A stretch of DNA of 64,000 nucleotides from Paenibacillus woosongensis. GTDB taxonomy: Bacteria > Bacillota > Bacilli > Paenibacillales > Paenibacillaceae. The stretch is taken from contig NZ_CP126084.1 in NCBI RefSeq assembly GCF_030122845.1, positions 1,116,001 to 1,180,000 of the forward strand, in the 5' to 3' direction. A program made the translations under genes and the position numbers. Every line of letters begins with the position of its first letter. The stretch's first letter is position 1. Shown one piece after another: positions 19,484 to 28,191 of the stretch. The notes under the pieces are model-generated. The model did not search any database, was not told the origin of the DNA, and saw nothing but the letters and a program-made list of their open reading frames with translations.

Positions 19484-20157
19484 TTGATTATATAACCTTC
19501 TCCCTTGATCGTCGTAATGAACCCATAACGTCCAATCTCATCCAATTTCTTTCGGATTCGGGTCAAGTTCACGGTCAGCGTATTGTCGTCGACGAAACTT
19601 TCGTCCTCCCATAGGCAGCGCATGATTTTGTCCCGGCTTACGATATGGCCCTTATTCTGCAACAATAGCCGTACGATGACGAATTCGTTCTTTGTCAGTT
19701 CAATCGATCGATCGCCGGAAGTAAGCTTCCGATCACCTAGGTTCAGCAGGACGCCTTCGTGCTCGATTATGTTGACTGGCGTTTCGGCATAAGAGTAAGT
19801 TCTACGCAACAATGCTTTAATCTTAGCGATAAGTACTTCGTCGTAGAACGGCTTCTGGATATAATCGTCACCGCCCATATTCATCGCCATAACCATATCC
19901 ATCGGCGAATCCCGTGAGGAGAGAAAAATAATCGGCACGTTAGACAATTCCCGAATTCGGCTGCACCAATAATATCCATCGAATATGGGTAAATTAATAT
20001 CCATTAACACGAGGTGCGGTTCGGTCTGAAGGAACAAGTCTTGAATCCTGTTGAACTCGTCACACAATACGGATTCGTATCCCCACTTCCCGACGGTCTC
20101 GCCGATTAACCCCCGAATAGTCGGGTCGTCTTCTACGATCATTATCTTCATCTTCAT
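19480..20157 (-). CDS. BceR-type OmpR-family response regulator
   Basis: 225 residues: receiver domain with Asp10, Asp11 and the phospho-acceptor Asp53 (LMDINLP), then a winged-helix DNA-binding domain (about 125-225, ending TTIKGEGYIIK). ATG 20157 is chosen because GGAGG lies 8 bases upstream; the open frame extends 45 codons further without support. The regulator should be phosphorylated by the next gene's kinase and activate the divergent transporter operon, in whose promoter region three phased GTAAG elements are seen (20236-20273). Confidence 0.9.
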   Translation of the reverse strand: MKMKIMIVEDDPTIRGLIGETVGKWGYESVLCDEFNRIQDLFLQTEPHLVLMDINLPIFDGYYWCSRIRELSNVPIIFLSSRDSPMDMVMAMNMGGDDYIQKPFYDEVLIAKIKALLRRTYSYAETPVNIIEHEGVLLNLGDRKLTSGDRSIELTKNEFVIVRLLLQNKGHIVSRDKIMRCLWEDESFVDDNTLTVNLTRIRKKLDEIGRYGFITTIKGEGYIIK

Positions 20158-20229
20158 TCCATACGCCTCCATATCCTTAATCCTATTATATCTTAATTCG
20201 GCTAACACTACTGCAACTAGTACCGTGAC

Positions 20230-20300
20230 AAAAATGTAAGCTCGCCAGTAGAAAAACGTAAGTTCAGCGTAAGGATAACTAGTCACCGGCATGGTACGAT
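20230..20300 (+). promoter_or_regulatory. Candidate BceR-like operator and promoter of the transporter operon
   Basis: AAAAATGTAAG (20230-20240) and AAAAACGTAAG (20252-20262) are direct repeats exactly 22 bp apart. A third GTAAG (20269-20273) follows after 11 bp, so all three lie on one face of the helix, as expected for an OmpR-family activator. TACGAT (20295-20300) is a plausible -10 element, with a poor -35 next to the last repeat. That combination suits activator-dependent transcription. Functional assignment is inference. Confidence 0.55.
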
Positions 20301-20337
20301 GGAAATTGAAAAAGGGAAAGCAGGGAGGAAAGATACA

Positions 20338-21105
20338 GTGGAAACGGTTATTGAAATAAAAGCGTTAACGAAAAGTTATGGGAATAAAGGGAACGTCGTG
20401 CCGGTGCTTCACGGGATCGATATGTGCATAGGCGAAGGAGAATTTGTCGGCATTATGGGGCCATCGGGCTCCGGGAAGACAACACTGCTTCATATGGCCG
20501 CCACCATCGATGAACCGACCTCCGGCAGCATCGTGATCGACGGGGAAAACGTTCTTCAAATGAACGAGGCGCAGTTATCGGCTTTTCGGCGATCCAAGCT
20601 AGGATTCATTTTTCAAGACTATAATTTGCTGGATACGTTGACGGTCAAGGAAAACATTCTGCTCCCCCTCGCGTTGTCCGGTATATCGGTCGACGAATTG
20701 GAGAACAGAGTGTCTGCCATTACGGAACGATTTAACATCAAGCATATTCTAGAAAAATACCCTTACCAAATCTCCGGAGGTCAGAAACAGCGAACTGCTG
20801 CCTGCCGCGCCATTGTGACGCGTCCGCGACTGATTCTGGCCGACGAACCGACGGGAGCGCTGGATTCTAGAGCTGCAGCCAGCCTGCTAGAGGCGCTAGA
20901 TGAACTGAACGAACAAGAGCATGCGACCATTCTGATGGTGACTCATGATGCATTAGCGGCAAGCTACTGCAGTCGAGTTCTCTTTCTAAAAGACGGTGTC
21001 ATTTTTGCCGAGATCGTCAAAGGAACGACACCGAGACAAGCATTCTTTAAAAAGATTCTGGATGTATTGACGGTGCTTGGAGGGCGTACGGATGACGTTA
21101 TTTGA
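20338..21105 (+). CDS. BceA-type ABC transporter ATPase
   Basis: 255 residues from GTG 20338, which has GGGAGG 9 bases upstream; an ATG at 20299 in frame lacks a ribosome site. Walker A is GPSGSGKTT, the signature ISGGQKQRT and Walker B LILADEPTGALDS. This is the LolD/MacB-like ATPase class that powers BceB permeases, which free lipid II-type targets from peptide antibiotics such as bacitracin. The signature has KQRTAACRA rather than the usual QQRVAIARA. It overlaps the permease by 14 bp and probably belongs with the divergent kinase and regulator. Confidence 0.92.
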   Translation: METVIEIKALTKSYGNKGNVVPVLHGIDMCIGEGEFVGIMGPSGSGKTTLLHMAATIDEPTSGSIVIDGENVLQMNEAQLSAFRRSKLGFIFQDYNLLDTLTVKENILLPLALSGISVDELENRVSAITERFNIKHILEKYPYQISGGQKQRTAACRAIVTRPRLILADEPTGALDSRAAASLLEALDELNEQEHATILMVTHDALAASYCSRVLFLKDGVIFAEIVKGTTPRQAFFKKILDVLTVLGGRTDDVI

Positions 21106-24100
21106 GTTGGCCAAGAAAAATATAAAAGGTAATCTTCGCAACTATTTCATATATTTATTTTCCATGTTCGCAAGCGTCGCCATATTTTATGTTTTTGCTT
21201 CACTACAATATAGTACGCAGGTAGTCGAGGCTGTCGAATCTTCAGATAGCATGCAATCTGTGTTCATGGTTGGATCAATCATCCTAGTATTGTTTGTATC
21301 CGTCTTTATGATGTACTCTGGCCAATTTTTTACCCACAAACGAAAAAAAGAAGCCGGGCTATATGCTTTATTAGGTTTTCCAAAAAAAACAATCGGCCGG
21401 ATGCTGTTCTATGAAAATATGATAATTGGAGCCGGCGTCCTGGTTCTCGGCATTGTGGCCGGTACGCTATTGTCGAAGCTGTTTGCCATGATTTTAATGC
21501 GCTTATTGGGAGTAGCTGTCGATGTCGGAATCACGTTCTCCCTTCCTGCGGTGCTTACCACTGTGGTTATATTTCTTATACTAATTACAATAACTTCTAT
21601 ACAAGCTTATCGATTGGTCTATCGATTCAAGCTTATCGAATTGTTCCGCGCAGAGCAGGAAGGGGAGCAGGAACCGAGGGCGTCGATCGTTCCCGCTGCC
21701 GCCGCGGTCGCGTTGCTCATCGTCGGCTACGGATTTGGACTTCGGAATTTTGAAAATAATGAACAGATCTTTACGAACCTGGGCGTCATGACCGTCGGCA
21801 TCATCGCAGGAACTTTCTTGCTTTTTTCATCGCTCGTTATTTACCTGCTGAAATACGCCAAGAGGCGGAAGTCCCATTATTACAAGGGCATGAACCTAAT
21901 CATGATTTCCAACCTGGTGTACCGAATGAAAGGGAATGCACGTACGCTAAGCGTCATTTCCATCTTGTCCGCTATCGCATTATGCGCCTTCAGTTTCGGT
22001 TTCAGCACTTACTACGCTTACGAGCACACGGCACGTGTAACGGCACCTTTCAGTTACATGCATATAGCGCAGGATGACGAAGTCGATCAAAAGATCGAGG
22101 AGATCATACGTGGCGACAATGCACATCCCGTGAAAGCCAAGATGTCGATTCCGGTCATCCATCTGAGCGGCGAAGCGTCAAGTGACGAAATCTTGTCTGA
22201 TCGTGAGCGCAAGGCAGCCGAGCATCCGGTGAAAGTGATATCGGCCAGCGAATATAATCGCGTAGCGGAGGCACTGAGTCTTGACCGGTTAACGCTGAAC
22301 GAATCAGATCAAGTGATCGCGATTCGCCCCATGTATACCGATTACGAATGGGCGGATTATGCAGGAGAAACCATCACCCTGGATTTGCCTAATGGGAACG
22401 TTAATTTAGCATTTGCAGGCATGACGATTGAACGTGTTCTCAATTGGCATTATCCGGATATTATGGTCGTCGTTGCGGACGATACATTTCGCATGCTGGA
22501 AGCGCAAGTTCCTACCGAGCAATATGTTGGTTACATCGTTCAGGACCAGAAGAATACGAAGGCGACCGCTGATGCGCTTGCAGCTATACAGACATCAGAA
22601 ATGAAGCTATCGACCTATTATTCCGTGTATCGCCTCGGCATCGAGAATGCAGCTTTCAATGTTTTCATTCTAGGGTTTTTGGGTGTGATGTTCCTTCTCG
22701 CAACGGGCAGTATCCTATACTTTAAACAGTTGACGGAGGCGACGAACGATCGTTCTCGCTATGAGATATTGAAAAAAATCGGCGTGAGCCACAAGGAAAT
22801 CGCCGCTACGATCCTGAAACAGAACGCACTGATCTTCTTGTTGCCGCTGTTGGTCGGCCTCGGTCATTATTTGATTATCTTTAACTGGCTGCGGAAGCTC
22901 TTCGGAGGAATGGGTGGTATAAATCTCCTGCTTCCAATATTGGTTTGCGTTGGATTGTTTATGGTGATCTATATGACATATTACATGATCACAGTAAATT
23001 CTATCATAAAGTTTATCAACGGGGAGTCTGCTCGTAAGGTTAGGTTCGCCATGTTCGCCTCAGCAGCCGTAATGGTTGCGGCCGTTAGCCTGTTCATCTT
23101 GGCGGAACCGCCAGTACAATACGACGAACCGCATACCGGTGAACGGATTCACATCACGTTACCTGAGCCGACTGGCGAGATGCCAGTGGGCGTGACGGAG
23201 CTCCACTTGACAGATATCGACCGAGCCGATCCTTGGGTAAAGGATCGAAAGCGGGAGCTTATGATCAGTATCTGGTACCCGGCCACCCGGGAGGTTGGCC
23301 AGAAAGCCAAATATATACCGCCAAACGCAGCTGCATTTTACGACGAAACCGTCATGCCGACAATCGGAGTAGAGCCCGGCCGAATCGATCTATCCAACAT
23401 CGGCGTTCATGCTTCGCTGAACGCACCCGCAGAGCACGGAGAGAAGGGCTGGCCTGTCATCATATATTCTCCGGGCGGATCTGTTCCGAGAAGTCTAGGT
23501 ACGATTAACGTTCAGGAATTGGCCAGTAATGGCTATGTCGTTGTGACCATTGACCACACATATGAGACAACGGTCGTCGAGTTTCCCGAAGGGAGAATAG
23601 AGACCGAGCAATTGCCTGATTTCGGGGCGGATACGGTACTGAAAATGATGAGCGTCAGGGTTGATGATGTCCGGTTTGTACTGGATCGACTGGAGGCGCT
23701 CAAGGAAGGGAACAATCCGGATCATGCGAAACGTGAGCTGCCTGAAGGGTTGGACCTTGCACTGGACTTATCTAGAATCGGCATTTTTGGTCATTCTGCT
23801 GGCGGCGCAACGGCTGCCCAAGCGATGTATGAAGATGAGCGAATCGGCGCCGGTATCGATATGGATGGCTCGATGGGCTATTTACCCAACCACCTGCTTC
23901 CGGTTGCTCAGCATGGACTTGACCGCCCGTTTTTACTAATGAATGCTGGTTTTACCGACGAGGGAGAGGTGGATTCCCATCTCACGGCGGAGGATAGGGC
24001 ATCGTTCTGGAACGAGTCGAGCGGGTGGAAACTAGATGTAGCGATACCGAACGGGGCGCATTATACGTTCACCGATCAACAATATCTGCTGCCGCAAATA

Positions 24101-24286
24101 AGCAGTAAGCTGAGCCTTTCTCCTCAAGTCGTCCAGGGGAGTGTTGGAATCGTCGAGCCGGAACAGGCGCTTGCGGCACAACGCGATTACATTACCGCGT
24201 TTTTCGACATGCATCTGAAAGGGGTGTCGCAGCCCCTGTTAGAGTCATCAAAATCTCCTTATGCGAATGTGGAGGTGTTGGAATAA
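21092..24286 (+). CDS. BceB-type permease fused to a PAF-acetylhydrolase-like hydrolase
   Basis: 1064 residues from ATG 21092 (GGAGGG upstream). Residues 1-645 are a full-length BceB/FtsX-family permease: it starts MTLFELAKKNIKGNLRNYF, has 10 predicted helices, and carries the large extracellular loop (about 310-520) that binds the antibiotic in BceB. An added helix (about 650-672, FASAAVMVAAVSLFILA) leads to a C-terminal alpha/beta hydrolase similar to PAF-acetylhydrolase type II. Its candidate triad is Ser902 in GHSAGG, Asp925 in DMDGSM and His990 in GAHYTF. With an even number of permease helices, the extra helix should place the hydrolase outside the cell. Ordinary BceB proteins stop at about 650 residues. 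Substrate unknown; an ester-containing peptide antibiotic is one possibility. Confidence 0.88.
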   Translation: MTLFELAKKNIKGNLRNYFIYLFSMFASVAIFYVFASLQYSTQVVEAVESSDSMQSVFMVGSIILVLFVSVFMMYSGQFFTHKRKKEAGLYALLGFPKKTIGRMLFYENMIIGAGVLVLGIVAGTLLSKLFAMILMRLLGVAVDVGITFSLPAVLTTVVIFLILITITSIQAYRLVYRFKLIELFRAEQEGEQEPRASIVPAAAAVALLIVGYGFGLRNFENNEQIFTNLGVMTVGIIAGTFLLFSSLVIYLLKYAKRRKSHYYKGMNLIMISNLVYRMKGNARTLSVISILSAIALCAFSFGFSTYYAYEHTARVTAPFSYMHIAQDDEVDQKIEEIIRGDNAHPVKAKMSIPVIHLSGEASSDEILSDRERKAAEHPVKVISASEYNRVAEALSLDRLTLNESDQVIAIRPMYTDYEWADYAGETITLDLPNGNVNLAFAGMTIERVLNWHYPDIMVVVADDTFRMLEAQVPTEQYVGYIVQDQKNTKATADALAAIQTSEMKLSTYYSVYRLGIENAAFNVFILGFLGVMFLLATGSILYFKQLTEATNDRSRYEILKKIGVSHKEIAATILKQNALIFLLPLLVGLGHYLIIFNWLRKLFGGMGGINLLLPILVCVGLFMVIYMTYYMITVNSIIKFINGESARKVRFAMFASAAVMVAAVSLFILAEPPVQYDEPHTGERIHITLPEPTGEMPVGVTELHLTDIDRADPWVKDRKRELMISIWYPATREVGQKAKYIPPNAAAFYDETVMPTIGVEPGRIDLSNIGVHASLNAPAEHGEKGWPVIIYSPGGSVPRSLGTINVQELASNGYVVVTIDHTYETTVVEFPEGRIETEQLPDFGADTVLKMMSVRVDDVRFVLDRLEALKEGNNPDHAKRELPEGLDLALDLSRIGIFGHSAGGATAAQAMYEDERIGAGIDMDGSMGYLPNHLLPVAQHGLDRPFLLMNAGFTDEGEVDSHLTAEDRASFWNESSGWKLDVAIPNGAHYTFTDQQYLLPQISSKLSLSPQVVQGSVGIVEPEQALAAQRDYITAFFDMHLKGVSQPLLESSKSPYANVEVLE

Positions 24287-24354
24287 CGGTCATAACTGAA
24301 CCATCTAGAGGAAAAGTTGTAAAATCAAGCACTACGGGTTACTACTCTAATTTT

Positions 24355-24402
24355 AAGGGGCTGTCTCAAAGTCATAAATGACTAGGGACAGATCCCTCTT
24401 TT
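24355..24402 (+). terminator. Imperfect hairpin and T-run; resembles an IS1182 end
   Basis: Nested complementary blocks (AGGGG/CCCT, CTGTC/GGACAG, GTCAT/ATGAC) form a long imperfect stem followed by CTTTT. GGGGCTGTCTCAAAGTCAT is also the style of an IS1182-family terminal repeat, and a decayed IS1182 transposase lies 200 bp downstream. It probably ends the transporter transcript. Confidence 0.5.
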
Positions 24403-24446
24403 ATAATCTTGCAGTTGTCGGGAGGGGGAACGAGTTCTGGTCGCTC

Positions 24447-24497
24447 TTGAACGTCGTGTTCTTGGAAAAGGTTAGAAGAGTACAACACGACGTTCAA
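24447..24497. repeat. 14-bp perfect inverted repeat
   Basis: TTGAACGTCGTGTT (24447-24460) is repeated inverted at 24484-24497 with a 23-nt loop. It lies between the IS1182-like end and the IS1182 transposase remnant and is not explained by a gene. Confidence 0.55.
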
Positions 24498-24596
24498 AGG
24501 GCGGACGTAAACTCCTTCACCCATACCCACTCCCTCGCCCTTTTGTAACCTGAATGAGCCGCCTGCAGTCATTAAGCCCATGCGCGCTTCACTTCT

Positions 24597-24912
24597 GCGC
24601 GAGAGCATACAAAAAAATGAAAGCGTGTATGAAGTACAAATGCGTTACTACCGATGTGCAGACTTGAAGGTTGCCCACTTAAGGAGCGTTGCAGCAAAGC
24701 GCAAGGGAATCGCGAGATTAAAGTGAGAAATGACTTATCTTGGCTAAAAGGCAAAAGCACGTGAAGAACTTCAGAGCGAGGAAGGTCGTGAACTTTCCGT
24801 CCGGCGCATGATCGAGGTGGAAAGTGTAATTCGGTGAAATGAAGAACAACCGGGGATTCCGGCGTTTCTTGCTTCAAAATTTGCGGAAGTAAGCCAAGAG
24901 GTCGGATCAGAC
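24597..24912 (+). pseudogene. IS1182-family transposase, decayed C-terminal part
   Basis: The plus strand encodes, with stops and frameshifts, PLKERCSKAQGNREI, then AREELQSEEGRELSVRRM, then IEVESV, and in another frame GEMKNNRGFRRFLL and EVSQEVGS. This order is the C-terminus of IS1182-family DDE transposases. At least two reading-frame breaks are present, so it is inactive. Confidence 0.75.
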
Positions 24913-25408
24913 TTACCAAGAATACTAGAAGTTAATGGCCGCCCTGCTGGATGAAGCAAAAGCGAATAACACAATAAATCTGGAACATGATTTGCGAAGA
25001 CCGACCGATCACATTCATGACTCGCCAAATACTTCAGAAACTAATCGCTGGGTGAAGATATTGCCTTGAATTCTACATGCCTTGCGATGCTTAGCTCTTG
25101 TGTGTAATGCGGACGTCTATAAGTCGGATCACCGGTTCAAACCCTGCATCAAGTAAGCATGAGCGGCGTGTATCATGCAGGGGAGCGGAAGTTTCCATTG
25201 TTCCGACCGATTGTTCCAATGATTTTGTTGTGATAAACGTATGAGACATATCATGTTCTCCTCTGCGTGGAGTGGTTGGTCAGAGAGTCAAGGGTGTCTC
25301 TTTTTACATTTCATAGAACTGAATTTGGGCAAGTAAAGTTAATCAAGCTAAGGGGTGGGGGTTTCATGAAACAGGCAAGTAGGTTATAGTGACAAGTGGA
25401 AAAATAGA
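24913..25408. other. Spacer without recognised genes
   Basis: No open frame of note. A GGTTCAAACCC string near 25132 resembles a tRNA T-loop, but no cloverleaf can be drawn around it. The promoter of the VanZ gene probably lies in 25300-25400. Confidence 0.35.
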
Positions 25409-25423
25409 GTGGAGGAGTTAAGC

Positions 25424-26362
25424 ATGGTCAAACAACGCAAAATTTTACTAACCGCAACTATTGTCTATACCATTATTGTACTTTATTTTATGTTCTTCGC
25501 TTTCGGCAGAGGAGAGGCTTCGGAGCAAATTTCCAGCTACACCTTTATTTTCATGCCGGAGAACTTTATTAGTTTGCCGTCTCCAGCTGATCTCCTGCAT
25601 CCCAACCTAATGAGTATGGTGGCTTTCGGGAACACTATTGCGTTTATTCCTTTCGGTATATTGATTCCATGGCTATACCGGGTCAGCTTTGTCCGGTTCA
25701 TCATCTTATTCTTCATCGCGATTCTTGTGCTGGAAACGATCCAGGCCCTTACATTCCTGGGCAGCTTCGATATCAACGACGCTCTTCAGAATTCGATTGG
25801 AGCAGCCCTCGGTTTTGGGGCGTACAAGCTTGGTTTCCGTTACCGGAGCCTCGGGCGCAATCTGGTGGCAACGGCTATATCGGGTATGGTTCTTTTTATA
25901 GCTTTATGGGGATTAGGGGCGGCGGTAGACAAAATAACAACTAAAGTAGAGGGTCCGTTTGTGGCGATCACTGAATGGACGGACAACTCGGGCAATTCAT
26001 CCACCGGAGACAAACCGGACAGTATTCAAATCAACGGACAGAAGATACCGCTCCGCTATAACCTATATGGCGCTGAAGGCGGAGATTCCAGAACGTTCAC
26101 GTACAAGTCTGAGGGACAGACGATTTTCTCCTTCGATTACGGATGCCCCGAACCAACGGATTATTCCGGTAGTATCAGTGTTACTCGGGATGACAGGGAG
26201 ATCATGAGCAATTCTGGAGAACTTCAGCGTACTCATCCTGATCTGTTCCCTTCGCTATTCAAGATTCCGCTTGAGCCGGGGGATGAGCTGAAGATCACGA
26301 TTAAGGGCGACATGAAAGCATGGGATGTCGGGTATACGCGGATGCAGTATTTCTGGAACTAA
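25424..26362 (+). CDS. VanZ-family membrane protein with extracytoplasmic domain
   Basis: 312 residues from ATG 25424 (GGAGGAG 6 bases upstream). A signal-anchor helix is followed by the VanZ core of several helices (about 1-165), with FGNTIAFIPFGILIPWL and FDINDALQNSIGAALG. An approximately 135-residue C-terminal region (from about 178) is hydrophilic and beta-rich and should face outward. VanZ proteins give low-level teicoplanin or lipoglycopeptide tolerance in some bacteria; in most cases the mechanism is unknown. The C-terminal extension is not part of the minimal family. A strong terminator follows. A second, truncated VanZ gene lies at 48838-49236. Confidence 0.82.
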   Translation: MVKQRKILLTATIVYTIIVLYFMFFAFGRGEASEQISSYTFIFMPENFISLPSPADLLHPNLMSMVAFGNTIAFIPFGILIPWLYRVSFVRFIILFFIAILVLETIQALTFLGSFDINDALQNSIGAALGFGAYKLGFRYRSLGRNLVATAISGMVLFIALWGLGAAVDKITTKVEGPFVAITEWTDNSGNSSTGDKPDSIQINGQKIPLRYNLYGAEGGDSRTFTYKSEGQTIFSFDYGCPEPTDYSGSISVTRDDREIMSNSGELQRTHPDLFPSLFKIPLEPGDELKITIKGDMKAWDVGYTRMQYFWN

Positions 26363-26406
26363 GTGCTTAAAGGGATTTCGCCGCCATTTTATCATGAATA
26401 ACACCT

Positions 26407-26434
26407 AGCGCTTGGGTTTTCAAGCGCTTTTTTT
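26407..26434 (+). terminator. Strong intrinsic terminator
   Basis: AGCGCTTG (26407-26414) pairs with CAAGCGCT (26421-26428) around a 6-nt loop, followed by a run of Ts. It ends the VanZ transcript. Confidence 0.88.
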
Positions 26435-26466
26435 ACTTTTGAGATCGGGATTTTCAGAAACCTGGT

Positions 26467-26976
26467 TATAACCTAGGCTGGTTGGTTGTCCAATTGGGTA
26501 TTTTAAAGGAGCTGAAGGTCTGGAGAACGATCGGCTCCTCCGCTTACCGAGTATATCGCTATGAAGGGAAGCTCAATCTCTTGGAAAATGCCGCCCTGCT
26601 CCTATGTTGGAAAGAGGGAGATGGCTTTGAATCTAAGCTGATGAAGGCCTTTCTGAGCACGGATATTTCACTGAGCAATGAAGAGATTCTATGCTATTAC
26701 AGCAAACGTTGGGACATTGAAACGTATTTTCGAACTGCGAAAGTACAACCGGCCATGGATCGTTACCAGGTTCGATCTACTCAGGCGATTGATCGTTACT
26801 TGACCCTGCTCATGTTTTCTACGTTATATTACCAGTATGACAGCCAAGGAAGTTTAAACGATGGGTTACATCACTACCGTATCCAGAAAAAGCACGACAT
26901 GATTGAATATATTTACAACCAAGCCAAAAGTGAGGCAACATTAGACCAAATTAAAACATGGCTAAGCGTTGCATAG
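26467..26976 (+). pseudogene. IS4/IS701-like transposase, 5'-truncated
   Basis: About 165 C-terminal residues remain. SNEEILCYYSKRWDIETYF, then RTAK, matches the Y-x2-R-x3-E-x6-K signature of IS4-type DDE transposases. The N-terminal half with the first two catalytic aspartates is missing. The frame opens directly after the VanZ terminator region, so a deletion or one-ended event probably joined the two. No intact terminal repeat was seen. Confidence 0.75.
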
Positions 26977-27048
26977 GGATACTGTCAGCTCTTAAAACTT
27001 ACAAATTATTGAAGCGATTATTGGCAGGTACAGTTAAAGAAAATACAA

Positions 27049-27086
27049 GAGCGAAATCCCGTGTAAAAAAGAAAACGCTCTTTTTG
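27049..27086 (+). terminator. Terminator-like hairpin
   Basis: AGAGCG (27049-27054) pairs with CGCTCT (27076-27081), followed by TTTTG. It lies between the transposase remnant and the convergent XRE gene. Confidence 0.6.
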
Positions 27087-27108
27087 TGTTAATGGCGATA
27101 AAAAATGG

Positions 27109-27474
27109 CTATTCAGACCTCGCTGCGGCATCTATTGATTTGAAAATCTCCGTTGTTATCTTATGGATCATCTTTACATCTTCGCTCTTCTTCCCTAATA
27201 GAAATTGATAGTGGACCTCAAGGACAGTTCTGGTCCCAAATTCCTGAGAATCTGGATCGATTTCTCGAAAATCTAAAAGATTTCCTGGCTTTATGTTAAG
27301 AGCGTCCATGATTTTTTCCAATGAATCAATGGATAGATTTCTTTTTCCAAGTTCAACTTCGGTTAAATATGAGGTTTGTTGCCCTGTTATTTGGCTTAAT
27401 TGAAGTAAGGTCAGATTTTTTTTATTACGTATGCTACGAATTTTTTCACCGATCAGTTTTTTTAAATCAGACAT
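27109..27474 (-). CDS. XRE-family transcriptional regulator
   Basis: 121 residues. The N-terminal helix-turn-helix (about 10-65) reads IRSIRNKKNLTLLQLSQITG and QTSYLTEVELGKRNLSIDS, typical of Cro/C1-type regulators. The C-terminal 55 residues have no recognised domain. GGGAGG precedes ATG 27474. An integrase remnant lies divergently 78 bp upstream, an arrangement common at the edge of prophages and integrative elements. Target genes are unknown. Confidence 0.85.
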   Translation of the reverse strand: MSDLKKLIGEKIRSIRNKKNLTLLQLSQITGQQTSYLTEVELGKRNLSIDSLEKIMDALNIKPGNLLDFREIDPDSQEFGTRTVLEVHYQFLLGKKSEDVKMIHKITTEIFKSIDAAARSE

Positions 27475-27551
27475 CGATTTACAACCTCCCTGCTTATCCT
27501 AAGGGTAAGTGTTTCAATCGAAAAAATACATAACATTATAAGTTAAATATA

Positions 27552-28004
27552 TTGACTCAATTGGGACTGCGTATTAGTGAGTTGATCACTATTTATAGCG
27601 CCTCAATCAAGCAAGTAGGCGGCGATACGATGCTAATTTATTCAACTGGAAAGTTGAGTCCCGAACCAGTAGAGGTTTCAAAGCCAGCGAATCAACTAGT
27701 AGTATACGCATTGGATAAAATCAAAGAATATGCAGTGCCGTTACAAAAGGAATCAGGGCTTCCATATTTGTTCCTGTCAAGAAATAGAAGCAAAAAAGGC
27801 TACCCGGTTGGATTGGCTTCGCATTCAAATTGGAATAAGAATCATTTGCGACCATGGATTAAACAGCATAATATCCGAGATAAGAACAACGAATTAATTG
27901 ATTTTACTAGCCATACATTCCGTCATGTATTTGCAAGCTACGCATTAAAGGGTGGGGCATCGATAGAGGTGGCGTTACAGCATATTTGCCATCCTCCCAC
28001 CTAA
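27552..28004 (+). pseudogene. Tyrosine recombinase (integrase) fragment
   Basis: The 150 codons hold LGLRISELITIYSASI (box I region) and HTFRHVFASYALKGGAS (box II H-x-x-R). The open frame ends shortly after VALQHICHPPT, before the catalytic tyrosine, and the N-terminal DNA-binding part is missing. It is therefore not active. It ends 54 bp before the Zur-controlled operon's first regulatory site and may mark an old integration boundary. Confidence 0.75.
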
Positions 28005-28057
28005 ACCTTGTGGAACCTTTGTAACCGTCAAGTCCTTTTGATTTTCAAAAAAATTAA

Positions 28058-28072
28058 TAGTAAACATTACGA
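28058..28072. promoter_or_regulatory. Second, imperfect Zur box
   Basis: TAGTAAACATTACGA matches the B. subtilis Zur consensus TCGTAATNATTACGA at 12 of 14 fixed positions. It lies just upstream of the -35 element of the operon. Two operators flanking the promoter would tighten zinc repression. Confidence 0.55.
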
Positions 28073-28077
28073 AGTAG

Positions 28078-28107
28078 TTGACATATAAAAGTAGGCGCTG
28101 TTACAAT
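28078..28107 (+). promoter_or_regulatory. Sigma-A-type promoter of the chelatase operon
   Basis: TTGACA (28078-28083) and TACAAT (28102-28107) are separated by 18 bp, which is close to consensus. Transcription should start near 28114, next to the perfect Zur box. Confidence 0.8.
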
Positions 28108-28120
28108 ATGCATGAGTTAA

Positions 28121-28135
28121 TCGTAATGATTACGA
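28121..28135. promoter_or_regulatory. Perfect Zur box
   Basis: TCGTAATGATTACGA is a perfect 7-1-7 palindrome and matches the B. subtilis Zur consensus at every position. It differs from the Fur (TGATAATNATTATCA) and PerR (TTATAATNATTATAA) consensus in the discriminating bases. It covers the expected transcription start region, so zinc-loaded Zur should block the promoter. Confidence 0.88.
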
Positions 28136-28191
28136 ATAATATTATTTTGAGTGAAGTGTTGTATGAATCAAAAGACAGGAGGTTCAAAGTG

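Noticed and set aside
25080..25150. Possible tRNA, from GGTTCAAACCC and a TTAGCTC string
   Set aside because: No matching acceptor stem, D-arm or anticodon arm can be drawn around the T-loop-like string.
28121..28135. Fur or PerR box instead of Zur box
   Set aside because: The bases that separate the three consensus palindromes (TCG...CGA) match Zur only.
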